NCBI GenBank assembly: GCA_027063505.1
Contig: JAMORO010000061.1
Span: 16,677-80,676, forward strand
DNA length: 64,000 bases
Reading direction: 5' to 3'
DNA from: Sulfurimonas sp.
GTDB taxonomy: Bacteria > Campylobacterota > Campylobacteria > Campylobacterales > Sulfurimonadaceae
Made by a program: the position numbers and the translations under genes. Below the pieces are notes generated by a model. It had not been told where the DNA came from. It saw only the letters and a program-made list of their open reading frames with translations, and made no database searches. This document shows positions 16,713 through 25,975 of this stretch, one piece after another (position 1 is the first letter of the stretch; every line of letters starts with the position of its first letter).

Positions 16713-17681
16713 TTAAAGGAGTTTTTGTACTCTAATGAGTGTGGAGAGGAGTATAGCACCTTTATCGATATTTGCACTTTTCATCTTTAACTCACTATCT
16801 AAAAGAAGTTCATGAAGTTTTGAGTATGTAAAGGGTTTTATCTTTATAGACTGTGCTGCTTTTGCATCTACTACAAATTTTGGGGCAGGGTAGCCAAGTA
16901 TCTCTAAGGCATTGGGAGCACCATTTACACGGATATAAATGTTGAACATATAGAGTTGTGTAATGTATGCAGTTATAGAGGTAAGGATTCGAATCTCATC
17001 TTCTCCATGATCTATTATACTGAGGAGATCATCTTTAAACTCTTTTTTATTTAAGAGCTTCTTTATAAAATCATCGAGGTTTACTTCCCCTAATCCAAAG
17101 ACAAGAGTATCTATATCTTTAGTAGTAATCGCTCTATCAAAAACACGAAATTTTTCTATTTCGTTTACAGCTAAAGCAACATCACCATTATGAATTTTAA
17201 GGAGATGTGCTACTGTAAACTTATCGATAGTAACATTTTTTTCTTCTGCTACTTGGAGAACTATGTTTTGTGCTTCAAAGTCTTTAGGATGAAAAAAACG
17301 GACAGCTACTGCTTCTGTTTTTGCAAAGGCTTTTTTATTGTTGTAAGTTTTATGATCACTTCCATAGTAGGCATATACAAAAATATTGTCAGGGTTTTTT
17401 TTACAAAAATCCAAAAGTATATCAAGCTCTTTTTTTGGTACTTTTTTGCTGCTTTTTACGATAAGTATATTTCTATCTCCAAAAAGAGAACCTTGTGAGA
17501 GGTGTGCTTTGGCTGAGTTAAAGTCATACTCATCATGGTAGAAGTTGATGATGTTAGCATCTTCTATATTTGTCATCATCTTGGCATACATATCTATAAG
17601 AAAAGCACTCTCTCCGAAGAAAACAAAAGAGTTAGAGATTTTTTGTGAGCGAATAAGATTGTCAAACTCGCTTTTATACAT
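16713..17681 (-). CDS. holA: DNA polymerase III subunit delta
   Basis: HolA (delta) opens the beta sliding clamp as part of the clamp loader at the replication fork. The 322-residue length and architecture fit the delta family of this phylum: an AAA-like N-terminal region (domain I, about 1-140), lid domain II with LLKIHNGDVALAVNEIEKF near 175-195, and a helical C-terminal collar domain ending STLIRVQKLL. Sequence conservation in this family is low, so the call rests on overall pattern and on the rnr-holA gene order common in Campylobacterota. Its start overlaps the rnr stop by 8 bases. Confidence 0.85.
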   Translation of the reverse strand: MYKSEFDNLIRSQKISNSFVFFGESAFLIDMYAKMMTNIEDANIINFYHDEYDFNSAKAHLSQGSLFGDRNILIVKSSKKVPKKELDILLDFCKKNPDNIFVYAYYGSDHKTYNNKKAFAKTEAVAVRFFHPKDFEAQNIVLQVAEEKNVTIDKFTVAHLLKIHNGDVALAVNEIEKFRVFDRAITTKDIDTLVFGLGEVNLDDFIKKLLNKKEFKDDLLSIIDHGEDEIRILTSITAYITQLYMFNIYIRVNGAPNALEILGYPAPKFVVDAKAAQSIKIKPFTYSKLHELLLDSELKMKSANIDKGAILLSTLIRVQKLL

Positions 17682-19608
17682 CCATTTTTCCTACAACGAT
17701 AGCAGAAATCTTCGCACGAGCTATATCTACAGACTCTATTTTTACTATAACATCTTCAAAAAGAACTACATCATCACTAGAACTTATAAGGACTCTAGCA
17801 CCTGTTATAGTATCCTTGATCTCAGCTTTTACTTCTACTTCTGTCGCAGTTATTCGTGCTTTAAACTCTTTACCTAAGTTATCTTCTGCCCAACGAGCAT
17901 ATTTACGAGCCATAAATTCGGTCTCTATCTTACTCGCTTCTCTCTCTTTCTCACTGATGGTCATAGCAAGAGCTTCAATGTTACGTAGGACATAAGAGCC
18001 TTCCTCTGTATCACCTGCATTAATAGCTTTAAGCAGTCTATGTACTATAAGGTCAGAGTATCGACGGATAGGTGAGGTAAAGTGTGTGTACTGCTCAAAA
18101 CCTAAACCAAAGTGTCCGGCATTAAGAGGAGCATATCTCGCTTGCATCTGTGACTGAATGATAAGCGTATCAACTTCAGACTCTAAACCCATTTTTTTGG
18201 CTTGGTCTTGAATGTTTGTGATAGTCTCTTTTGTTGTACCCTTTATCTCTATCTGCATCCCAATCCCAGCTAACTCTTGGTAGAGTGTTTGGAGTTTGTT
18301 TTGAGAGGGTGCTTCATGGATTCTAAAGATACCTCGCTCATACTGCTTGGCTGCTTCTTTGTTAGCTAAAAGCATACAGTCCTCTATAAGAGCATGGGAT
18401 GGCGTCTCCTCTGCTTCTGTTGTAGCTACGATGTTAGAGTTCTCATCTATCTTCATATCTATCTCGGTAGAGCGGAAGTCATAACCAACTTTGAGTCGCT
18501 TAATCTTGAGTTTGTCTGTTACAACTCTTAGTTTTGTAAGGGCATCAAAGATTCTCTCTTCATCACTATTTGTAGCTTTAAGTTTTCCCTCAAAGTAAGC
18601 ATCTATCTCTTCATAATTAAATCGGCGTTTAGAGTGAATAACTGCTTCATAAACACTAGAGTGACTCACTTCGAGTCTTGCAAGATCAATTTTCATCTCA
18701 AAAACATAAGCGAGTCTATCTACATGAGGCTGTAGGGAGCATAGCGTTTCACTCAGTTGGCGAGGGAGCATCGGAATAGAACGATGGGGAAGGTAGATAG
18801 AAAAACTTCTATAAATTGCTTCATTATCTAAAGCACCAAAAGGTTTTACATACTCACTTACGTCAGCGATGGCTACATAAAGGGTGGAATTTTCATCATC
18901 CCAATAGATAGCATCATCATAATCCTTCGCCGTAACAGGGTCAATAGTAGAGAAATCCAACTCTCTTAAATCTTTTCGTTTAGGATACTTTTTTGCATCT
19001 ACAGGAGGAAATGATTTTGCAATCTCTAAAACATCCTCTTCAAACTCATCATGTTTGTTAAACTGTGCTAAAACAATTTTTTCATCAACTAAGGGATCTC
19101 TAATGTTTCCCAAAAATTCTAAAACACTATTCTCTTGGTTATCTATTTTAAACACATCCCCCGTTTGATGTTTCTCAAGCTCTTGGGGCGTTAACTCAGC
19201 ACCTATAGGAAAGTCAGTTTTTAAATCTACTAAAGATTTATGGTTCTCTTTAAAAATAATGTATGCAATAGAGTAACTCTGTTCTCTCCCTACAATTTCA
19301 GCAACTTTGGCACTTGGAGTCCCTCTTTTACCTAGTAAACGCTGTGCGATGATGAGGTCGCCCTCTTTAGCTACTCCTAACTCTTCGATAAAAAGATCAC
19401 GAACATTTTCACCAATAACATGAAGGTAGGCAGTCTCTTTTTGTACTAGTCCTAATGTTCCAGCTCTGAATTTAGAGTTAAATTTGTATTGGTTTTCTTT
19501 TTTTGTGAGGTATTTTTTAGTAAGCCACTCACTCACAAATTTTGCTTCATCAGGAGTGATATCTTGTTCACTCACACCAAGTGTGAGTCTTATAAGTAGA
19601 GATTTCAA
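17674..19608 (-). CDS. rnr: Ribonuclease R family 3'-5' exoribonuclease
   Basis: A processive 3'-5' exoribonuclease of the RNase II/R family that degrades structured RNA. At 644 residues it is shorter than E. coli RNase R (about 810), as is usual in this phylum. The RNB catalytic domain starts at DLRELDFSTIDPVTAKDYDDAIYW (near 215-240) with the metal-binding aspartates. Other landmarks are VAIADVSEYV, PHRSIPMLPRQLSE and HFTSPIRRYSDLIVHR. An S1-like RNA-binding end follows. The start is a TTG at 19608 with no strong ribosome site. It lies 8 bases after the HDOD gene, so coupling is likely. It overlaps holA. Confidence 0.93.
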   Translation of the reverse strand: MKSLLIRLTLGVSEQDITPDEAKFVSEWLTKKYLTKKENQYKFNSKFRAGTLGLVQKETAYLHVIGENVRDLFIEELGVAKEGDLIIAQRLLGKRGTPSAKVAEIVGREQSYSIAYIIFKENHKSLVDLKTDFPIGAELTPQELEKHQTGDVFKIDNQENSVLEFLGNIRDPLVDEKIVLAQFNKHDEFEEDVLEIAKSFPPVDAKKYPKRKDLRELDFSTIDPVTAKDYDDAIYWDDENSTLYVAIADVSEYVKPFGALDNEAIYRSFSIYLPHRSIPMLPRQLSETLCSLQPHVDRLAYVFEMKIDLARLEVSHSSVYEAVIHSKRRFNYEEIDAYFEGKLKATNSDEERIFDALTKLRVVTDKLKIKRLKVGYDFRSTEIDMKIDENSNIVATTEAEETPSHALIEDCMLLANKEAAKQYERGIFRIHEAPSQNKLQTLYQELAGIGMQIEIKGTTKETITNIQDQAKKMGLESEVDTLIIQSQMQARYAPLNAGHFGLGFEQYTHFTSPIRRYSDLIVHRLLKAINAGDTEEGSYVLRNIEALAMTISEKEREASKIETEFMARKYARWAEDNLGKEFKARITATEVEVKAEIKDTITGARVLISSSDDVVLFEDVIVKIESVDIARAKISAIVVGKMDV

Positions 19609-19616
19609 TTATTGTA

Positions 19617-20417
19617 TTATTTAGCGTTTTCTATAGCCGTATCAAAGCTATTCATATCAAGATTATACTTCTCAATAAGATCTTTGGCCGCAGCAATACT
19701 ATCATCTGTTATAACACCATTAATAGGTACTGCAACACGAACTACATGAAGAATCTGTGCAGGACGTTGGTCTGCTTCTTCTGCTTTTTCAGGATTTTGA
19801 CAGTTTCTGATAACATCAACAAGACCCTCTTCAAATTTCCACTGTGCAAAAATAGTAGCAGATACTTCAGGAGTATCAACACCAACTATCTCACGCTCAG
19901 CAGCTTCAACATCACCAATCTCTTTTAATGCTGTTTGAAATGCATCTTGTTTCCCATCAGAGATAATTTGTTGTGAAATAAGAACTTTTCCAATTTCAAC
20001 AAGGAAAGCTGCAGGAGAAAGAACACCAAGCAGTTTGTTCTCTTTACGTAGACACCATGCAGTCATAAGGCCATGCTGTTTTTTTGAAAGCATTGAGAAC
20101 ATTTCGTTAGATATACCATAAGGAGAGAGGTCAAGTGAAAAACTTTTCTTTACAATACTTGCAAGTGCAAAACCACGAACTGTACCCATACCAAAAAGTC
20201 CAACTGCTTGACTAATAGCATTTATCTCACGAGAAAAACCATATAAAGGAGAGTTTGCTGCTTTTAAAATATCAGCAGTTAAGAGTGGATCTTTTTCTAA
20301 GATCTTTACCATGTCTTGAAAGCTACTATCTGGATCTTGATAAACCGCTTCAATCTGCATTGCAGATTCTGGAAGTGGTGGAAGTTGTTTGATTTTTTTT
20401 AGGATATCTTCAGTCAT
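19617..20417 (-). CDS. HDOD domain signalling protein
   Basis: A 266-residue HDOD protein, a non-hydrolytic relative of HD phosphohydrolases found in bacterial regulatory systems. The domain spans about residues 5-210, opening with IKQLPPLPESAMQIEAVYQDPDSSF. ADILKAANSPLYGF and AVGLFGMGTVRGFALAS are the most typical parts. There is no attached receiver, GGDEF or EAL domain. It is first in a probable operon with rnr and holA. A TATAAT at 20458-20453 (minus) is the likely -10. Between it and the ATG lies a 12-bp perfect palindrome (20428-20439). The specific role is unknown. Confidence 0.88.
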   Translation of the reverse strand: MTEDILKKIKQLPPLPESAMQIEAVYQDPDSSFQDMVKILEKDPLLTADILKAANSPLYGFSREINAISQAVGLFGMGTVRGFALASIVKKSFSLDLSPYGISNEMFSMLSKKQHGLMTAWCLRKENKLLGVLSPAAFLVEIGKVLISQQIISDGKQDAFQTALKEIGDVEAAEREIVGVDTPEVSATIFAQWKFEEGLVDVIRNCQNPEKAEEADQRPAQILHVVRVAVPINGVITDDSIAAAKDLIEKYNLDMNSFDTAIENAK

Positions 20418-20427
20418 TTTTTTCTCT

Positions 20428-20439
20428 CTTATTAATAAG
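20428..20439. promoter_or_regulatory. 12-bp perfect palindrome in the HDOD gene leader
   Basis: CTTATTAATAAG lies between the -10 (20458-20453 minus) and the ATG at 20417 of the HDOD gene, roughly +7 to +18 of the transcript. It might be an operator; AT-rich DNA produces such palindromes by chance fairly often. Confidence 0.3.
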
Positions 20440-20541
20440 CTTGTTTGATGTAATTATAGTCATCTGATATAAATTTATACTGAATATTTACAATAAACCG
20501 CTATTATTTTTAAATTAAATTTAAAAAAGGAAAATAGTAAT

Positions 20542-20868
20542 ATGCAAAGAGATGCAATGTTAACACAACTCGGTTATACACCAAATGAAGCTTTAGTAAA
20601 ACAACTCCAAGAAATTGAAGATAATACACCAGGATATGAGAAAATTCAAAAGCATATTATGGATTTGCATGATCACTTAAAAGTAAACAGTGCTTATGTT
20701 GCACTCTCAAACTCAAAGAGTCATTTTAAAGTAAAAATAGAGTCTCCAACTCCAGAGTTAGCAGCCGAGGCACATGAAAAAGTGGTGCATTTTAGTGAAA
20801 AATTTAAAGTTGAGATAAATAAACTTGATAAAAAAGAGACTTACTATATAGTTGGTTTTCATCATTAA
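20542..20868 (+). CDS. Small conserved hypothetical protein
   Basis: A 108-residue soluble protein with no signal peptide or membrane segment. It has helical N-terminal half (about 1-50), then alternating strands and a helix (AYVALSNSKSHFKVKIESPT, then a helix PELAAEAHEKVVHFSEKF, then YYIVGFHH). The alpha/beta pattern is compatible with a small ACT-like or ferredoxin-like fold, but I do not recognise the family. An AAAAAGGAAAA ribosome site precedes the ATG. The GreB-like gene follows after 9 bases and is probably co-transcribed. Confidence 0.7.
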   Translation: MQRDAMLTQLGYTPNEALVKQLQEIEDNTPGYEKIQKHIMDLHDHLKVNSAYVALSNSKSHFKVKIESPTPELAAEAHEKVVHFSEKFKVEINKLDKKETYYIVGFHH

Positions 20869-20877
20869 GGATCTCTT

Positions 20878-21402
20878 TTGTTAGAGCCTATGAGTCTAGA
20901 GGGATATGATCTTTTAGTAGAAGAGTTTAAGTATCTCTTAGAAGAGGAAAAACCAAAAGTAGCACACGAAAAGCTAGTGGCTGCTGCCCAAGGTGATAGA
21001 AGTGAAAATGCAGATTATCATGCTGCAAAAGAGAAGTTGCGCTTTATAGATAAACGTCTCTTCTATCTAAACAAGATGATACAAAACTCCAAGATAATAG
21101 ACCCAACTCTACATAATCATAAGAAAATCTCTTTTGGAAGTACTGTTTATGTTACTAATATAGATACTGATGAAGAGGAGAGATACACACTCTGTGGTGT
21201 TTTAGAGAGTGAACCAGAAAATGGACTTATCTCCATACACTCTCCCTTAGCAAAAGCAATGATTGGCAAGGAAGAGGAAGATGAGTTTAGAGTGAAACTT
21301 CCTCTAGGCATGAAAGAGTATGAGATAGAGAAGATAGAGTATAAAAATATTTTCTCTTTAAAGAAAAATATTCGTACTAAAAAAGAGTTTGCTTTTCATT
21401 AA
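20878..21402 (+). CDS. GreA/GreB-family transcription elongation factor
   Basis: A 174-residue factor that rescues backtracked RNA polymerase by stimulating transcript cleavage through its secondary channel. The N-terminal coiled coil (about 5-80) carries the acidic tip motif GDRSENADY, the form typical of GreB. The C-terminal FKBP-like domain (about 85-150) includes ISIHSPLAKAMIGKE, matching the Gre SPLGRALLGK signature. The start is probably the TTG at 20878 (AAGG seven bases before), with an ATG at 20890 as the alternative. The last 20 residues are a basic tail not usual in the family. GreA or a Gre paralog may exist elsewhere. Confidence 0.85.
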   Translation: MLEPMSLEGYDLLVEEFKYLLEEEKPKVAHEKLVAAAQGDRSENADYHAAKEKLRFIDKRLFYLNKMIQNSKIIDPTLHNHKKISFGSTVYVTNIDTDEEERYTLCGVLESEPENGLISIHSPLAKAMIGKEEEDEFRVKLPLGMKEYEIEKIEYKNIFSLKKNIRTKKEFAFH

Positions 21403-21433
21403 ATAGTGAATTTATTTTAATAAAGGTAAACAG

Positions 21434-22603
21434 ATGCAAGTAAACAAAAAATCAATTTTAATAGTAGATGATACTAGTGTAAATATCGATTTACTTCTTG
21501 AAATACTGAAAGATAGGTATGAAATAGTTGTCGCTTTAGATGCCAAAAGTGCTTTAGAAATAGTGAATAGAGAAGCTATTGATCTGATTTTACTTGATAT
21601 CTTGATGCCAAATATAGATGGTTACGAGATGTGTTTAATTTTGAAAAAAGATGATAAAACTAAAGATATTCCAGTTATATTTATAACGGCAAAGATAGAT
21701 GAAGAGTCGATAGAAAAAGCTTATGATGTAGGTGGTATTGATTATATCACTAAACCCTTTAAGCCCAAAGAACTATTAGCTAGAGTGAAAAGAGAGTTAA
21801 AACTCCAAGAGCTTATTTATGATCTAGAAGAGTCTAAAAATGAGATAAATGAGATAAATAAAAACTTGCAGCTAAAAGTGGATGAGGAGCTCAAAAAATC
21901 AAGAGATAAAGACAAAATTATTTTTCATCAAAATAAGATGAGTTCTATGGGTGAAATGATAGAAAATATCGCACACCAATGGAAACAACCTCTCGCTCAA
22001 GTAAACTCCACAGTTCTTCTCCTAGATGATATACTCTATACAAAAAAAATTCAAGATGATACAATTGAAGAAAAACTACTTGAGATAGAGTCCTTAACCG
22101 TCTATATGTCTCGAACAATAGATGATTTTAAGAATTTTTATTCTCAAGATAAACATAAAGAGGAGTTTATACTTCAAGAGTTAGTTGAAAAATCAATTTT
22201 TATAGTTCAAGGTGTGTTAGACTCTCATAATATTAAAATCATTCTTAATTTAGGAGAAAAATTTCTTTACACAGGGTATAAAAATGAGTTACAGCAGGTT
22301 TTAGTGATTTTGCTAAATAATGCTAAAGATGCGTTAGTATTTAGAAATATTAAAAAACCAAGAATAGAAATTGAATGCAAAAAGAGTGGTGATGCATACT
22401 GTATTGAAGTGTGTGATAATGCGGGTGGTATAAATGATGCAATAATTGAAAAGATTTTTGAACCATACTTTAGTACTAAACATAAAAAACAAGGTGTTGG
22501 TCTGGGTCTGTATATTTCTAAGAGAATTATTGAAGACTCTTTAGCTTCTGAACTCAGTGTTAAAAACAGTGAACATGGCGCTTGTTTTAAGATAAATTTA
22601 TAA
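21434..22603 (+). CDS. Receiver-histidine kinase fusion with AHQWKQPL box
   Basis: A 389-residue soluble protein. The N-terminal receiver has DD at 12-13, phospho-Asp 55 (LLDILMPNIDGYE) and Lys in YITKPFKP. A coiled-coil linker (about 130-165) leads to the phosphoacceptor helix IAHQWKQPLAQ and an HATPase domain (NNAKDALV, DNAGGI, GVGLGLYIS). An N-terminal receiver on a kinase means an upstream kinase may phosphorylate it and tune its activity. The next gene, a 7TM hybrid kinase, starts 13 bases later and is a good candidate partner. The AHQW(R/K)QPL kinases are strongly expanded in this window. Confidence 0.92.
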   Translation: MQVNKKSILIVDDTSVNIDLLLEILKDRYEIVVALDAKSALEIVNREAIDLILLDILMPNIDGYEMCLILKKDDKTKDIPVIFITAKIDEESIEKAYDVGGIDYITKPFKPKELLARVKRELKLQELIYDLEESKNEINEINKNLQLKVDEELKKSRDKDKIIFHQNKMSSMGEMIENIAHQWKQPLAQVNSTVLLLDDILYTKKIQDDTIEEKLLEIESLTVYMSRTIDDFKNFYSQDKHKEEFILQELVEKSIFIVQGVLDSHNIKIILNLGEKFLYTGYKNELQQVLVILLNNAKDALVFRNIKKPRIEIECKKSGDAYCIEVCDNAGGINDAIIEKIFEPYFSTKHKKQGVGLGLYISKRIIEDSLASELSVKNSEHGACFKINL

Positions 22604-22616
22604 TAGGATTTAGATA

Positions 22617-25553
22617 GTGTATAAAATAGTTTTCTTGTTTTTTTCATTGGTATCTTTAGTATTTGGACAAAATATTATTATTGATAAGCAAGAAGTTAAG
22701 TTGACTGATTTTAAAATGAGTTATTATGAGGATGCTACATCTAAAGTAGATTACTCAGAGGTTAGAAGTAAAAAGTTTGTAGACATCACTAATAAAATAT
22801 CTCTGGGTACAAAAAACAGTGTCACTTGGTCTAAGATTGTGATTACCAATGTATCGGATAAAAGTAGAAAACTCTATATTCATCATCCTCATGCATATCA
22901 TTACAAAACATTGAACTTTTATGAAGAGTATAACAATAAGCTTATCAAAAGTGTAGATATTGATTTTAATTCGGATGTAAGTGAAAAATATATATATGGT
23001 GGAATCGCCATATATGAACTCTCTCTTGCTCCAAATCAAACGAAGACCATCTATATGCGGTCAAAATTTTTTTCGCATCAGTGGTTCTCTGTTATGATAT
23101 ATGACAAACAAAACTCAAGAAAATCCCTTGTTAATTCAAATATTGATATAGCTCTTTTAGTGGGTGTCCTTTTAGCTTTAGTTATATATAATCTTTTAAT
23201 ATTTATCTCTTCTTCACGTAGAGAAAACCTCTATTATTCACTCTATCTTATTTTTGCTTCTATTTGGATCTCTCTGTCTTATGGACTTATAGCAAATCTA
23301 TTTAATCTTTATGGTTCGTTAGTATTTAAAATAAATTATTCATTGATGCTAATGCCAATATTTTTAATTCTATTTATTATGACTATTTTTAGTACAAAGA
23401 ACAATTATCAAAGAGAACATCTGTTTTTACAGTCTGTAATACTTTTTATAAGCATAAATATAGTCTATGGATTATTTGATTTTATTGCTGCTTTAAAAAT
23501 AGCAAGTCTATTAGCTGCATACACAATAATTATTACATTAGTAACAACAGTCTCTTTTTATAAAAAAAGAAATCCTTTGGCAAAGTATTTTATTATAGGG
23601 CACTCATTTTTTATATTTTTTAATATATTAGCAGTTTTATTTTATAAGGGCTTGATAGAGTATAACTATATAACGAGTCATGGTGTTGGGATAGGTATAG
23701 CAACAGAGGCTATAATGCTTGCTTTTATTATTTCATACAGAATTAAACTACTAGAAGAGAAAGATAGAGAATTTCAAAGAACATTAGAAGATAAGGTTAA
23801 AGATAGAACAAAAGAGTTAGAGTTTGAGAAGTCTAAGGTAGAAGAAGCTACAAAATCAAAGTCAAACTTTTTAGCAACTATGAGTCATGAGATTAGAACA
23901 CCGATGAATGGTATTATAGGTATGACATATCTCGCTTTACAAACAGAGCTTACTTCTAAGCAAAAACACTATATGCAAACTATAAAATCCTCCTCCTCTT
24001 CACTTTTAAATATTATAAATGATATTTTGGATTTCTCAAAAATTGAAGCAGGAAAACTGCAGATAGATAGAGTTGACTTTAATCTTTACAGGCTTTTAGA
24101 TACGATTAAGAGTAGTATGGAGTTACAGATGAGGGGGAAAGGCTTATCGTTTGAAATTACCTACAGTTCAAATGTATCAGAGTACCTTCATGGAGATAGT
24201 TTAAGAATTTCTCAAATTATTACTAACATAATTAGCAATGCACTTAAGTTTACAAATAGTGGTTATGTAAAACTGAATATAGAAAATAGAGATGGCATTT
24301 ATCTCTTTAGTATTAAAGATAGTGGTATAGGCATTACACCCGAACATCAGATGCAACTTTTTAACTCTTATGCACAAGCAGATGAGAGTATTACAAAAAA
24401 ATATGGTGGTACAGGTCTTGGACTGAGTATCTCAAAACAGTTAGTGGAACTGATGGGTGGAAAGATTTATTTTAGTAGTGAAGTTGGAATTGGCTCTACT
24501 TTTGTCTTTGAACTTACTCTCTTTGATGTAGATGAAAATTTTATAGATGAAGATTCCAAACTTGAAAACCTTAGCGATAAGCTACATCTCAATGGCTCAA
24601 ATATTTTATTAGTAGAAGATGATTTAATAAACCAAGAGATATTTGTAGGTTTATTAGAAAAGAGTTTGATACATATTGATATTGCTAATAATGGTGTTGA
24701 AGCTGTATCTATGGTACAAAACAACCTAAATAAGTATGAGCTTATATTTATGGATGTTAATATGCCAATTATGGATGGATATCAAGCAACAAAACATATA
24801 AGAGATCTCGATACAACTGTTCCGATAGTTGCATTAACAGCAAATGCAATGAATCAAGATGTTCAAGATGCTCAAAGTGCTGGTATGAATGAACATTTAA
24901 GTAAGCCAATAATTGTTGAAAAACTTTATGAGATACTTTTAAAATATATTTCAAAAAAATATAATTTTACAGATATGGAAGTGGAAAATAGGAATCAAGA
25001 TAAAATTGTAATTCCAAGATTTATGAATATTGATACAGAGATAGGACTGAAACGTTTAGATCTAAATAAAAAATTGTATCTTGAAATATTAAATAAGTTT
25101 TATAATAAATATAAAGATTTTGAAATAGATATATCAGACAATAAAAATTTTAAACTACAGGTCCATACACTTAAAGGTTTAAGCGCAAATATTGGGGCTT
25201 GTAGTCTCCATAAATCTATGTGTGAGGTGGAAGAAAATCAAAATATTGATTTAGTACCAGAGATCTATATTGAACTTCAAAAAGTCCTTAGTGAATTAAA
25301 AGATGTTGATATTTTAGTTCAAAAGAAAGAGAATAAAGTAGAAGTGTCTGATGCTATTGTGTCTGAGATATATTTAGAACTTAAGGATGCGGTAAAAAGT
25401 GCCAGACCTAAAAATTGTGAAGTTATTATGGAAAAGTTAAGTCTGTATAGACTAAATGACAAAGATTCGAAACTATTTGAGAGGGTGAAAGGGTTGCTAC
25501 TCGAGTATAATTTTAAAAAAGCATTAGAAGTTTTAGAGTCATATACTCGATGA
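22617..25553 (+). CDS. 7TMR-DISM hybrid histidine kinase with receiver and HPt domains
   Basis: A 978-residue multi-domain kinase. It has a signal peptide (1-17), an extracellular 7TMR-DISMED2 jelly-roll domain (about 25-165) that may bind carbohydrate-like ligands, and seven membrane helices (about 175-375). A coiled coil leads to HisKA with MSHEIRTPMNGI, an HATPase (NIISNALKFT, DSGIGI, GGTGLGLS), a receiver (IFMDVNMPIMDGY, Lys in HLSKPI) and a C-terminal HPt domain (His in QVHTLKGLSANIGA). It thus carries a complete phosphorelay on one chain. The start is the GTG at 22617 with AGGA upstream. The end phosphate acceptor may be the neighbouring receiver-kinase at 21434. Confidence 0.93.
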   Translation: MYKIVFLFFSLVSLVFGQNIIIDKQEVKLTDFKMSYYEDATSKVDYSEVRSKKFVDITNKISLGTKNSVTWSKIVITNVSDKSRKLYIHHPHAYHYKTLNFYEEYNNKLIKSVDIDFNSDVSEKYIYGGIAIYELSLAPNQTKTIYMRSKFFSHQWFSVMIYDKQNSRKSLVNSNIDIALLVGVLLALVIYNLLIFISSSRRENLYYSLYLIFASIWISLSYGLIANLFNLYGSLVFKINYSLMLMPIFLILFIMTIFSTKNNYQREHLFLQSVILFISINIVYGLFDFIAALKIASLLAAYTIIITLVTTVSFYKKRNPLAKYFIIGHSFFIFFNILAVLFYKGLIEYNYITSHGVGIGIATEAIMLAFIISYRIKLLEEKDREFQRTLEDKVKDRTKELEFEKSKVEEATKSKSNFLATMSHEIRTPMNGIIGMTYLALQTELTSKQKHYMQTIKSSSSSLLNIINDILDFSKIEAGKLQIDRVDFNLYRLLDTIKSSMELQMRGKGLSFEITYSSNVSEYLHGDSLRISQIITNIISNALKFTNSGYVKLNIENRDGIYLFSIKDSGIGITPEHQMQLFNSYAQADESITKKYGGTGLGLSISKQLVELMGGKIYFSSEVGIGSTFVFELTLFDVDENFIDEDSKLENLSDKLHLNGSNILLVEDDLINQEIFVGLLEKSLIHIDIANNGVEAVSMVQNNLNKYELIFMDVNMPIMDGYQATKHIRDLDTTVPIVALTANAMNQDVQDAQSAGMNEHLSKPIIVEKLYEILLKYISKKYNFTDMEVENRNQDKIVIPRFMNIDTEIGLKRLDLNKKLYLEILNKFYNKYKDFEIDISDNKNFKLQVHTLKGLSANIGACSLHKSMCEVEENQNIDLVPEIYIELQKVLSELKDVDILVQKKENKVEVSDAIVSEIYLELKDAVKSARPKNCEVIMEKLSLYRLNDKDSKLFERVKGLLLEYNFKKALEVLESYTR

Positions 25554-25569
25554 TCTTTTTTTAAAATTA

Positions 25570-25815
25570 TTATTCACACCATTGTCTTTCGCAAGGAACA
25601 CCATCATGGTCTCCATCCATTTTTGTGTTTGGACAGTTGTTTATAAAATATACCGCTTCTTCACATGAACTCATTTGTGAACAGTGTGCTCTACCATCAC
25701 ATTGATATGCATCAATGCCCTCATAATATTGGATATCAATATTCTCTTCTTCATAATCACTATCACTACTAAAGAGTCTAGTAACTAAGTATAATAGTAA
25801 TAACACTTTTTTCAT
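25570..25815 (-). CDS. Small exported protein with excalibur calcium-binding domain
   Basis: An 81-residue protein with a signal peptide (1-17). Its C-terminal excalibur domain has the signature Cys set and the calcium-loop ending DGDHDGVPCE, with CDGRAHCSQMSSCEEA and NCPNT before it. The six cysteines probably form disulfides outside the cytoplasm. Excalibur domains usually sit on surface nucleases or other extracellular proteins; here the domain stands alone after an acidic spacer (SDSDYEEENID). An extended -10 (TG-T-TATAAT, minus) lies at 25862-25854. The target or partner is unknown. Confidence 0.85.
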   Translation of the reverse strand: MKKVLLLLYLVTRLFSSDSDYEEENIDIQYYEGIDAYQCDGRAHCSQMSSCEEAVYFINNCPNTKMDGDHDGVPCERQWCE

Positions 25816-25853
25816 TTTAACACCTAATAATTTTAATAAACTTATATAAAAAC

Positions 25854-25862
25854 ATTATAACA
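25854..25862 (-). promoter_or_regulatory. Extended -10 promoter of the excalibur gene
   Basis: TG-T-TATAAT on the minus strand, about 38 bases upstream of the ATG at 25815. No recognisable -35. Confidence 0.55.
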
Positions 25863-25936
25863 CAGATAAATACTATATTCTTTTAAGAATTAAACTAGCT
25901 TGATTCTCTTTAAAATAACTTTTACCCACATTTAGA

Positions 25937-25942
25937 TATAAT
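25937..25942 (+). promoter_or_regulatory. -10 box of purL
   Basis: A perfect TATAAT 34 bases before the GTG start of purL. No clear -35. No purine operator was recognised nearby. Confidence 0.5.
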
Positions 25943-25975
25943 CCATTTTTAAAAACCAATTTTCAGGATTCCATA

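Noticed and set aside
16634..16777. 48-codon N-terminal extension of the exported protein at 16064
   Set aside because: It overlaps holA, lacks a ribosome site and would bury the signal peptide.
22267..22647. 126-codon open frame on the minus strand
   Set aside because: It is antisense to the conserved HATPase domain of the kinase at 21434.
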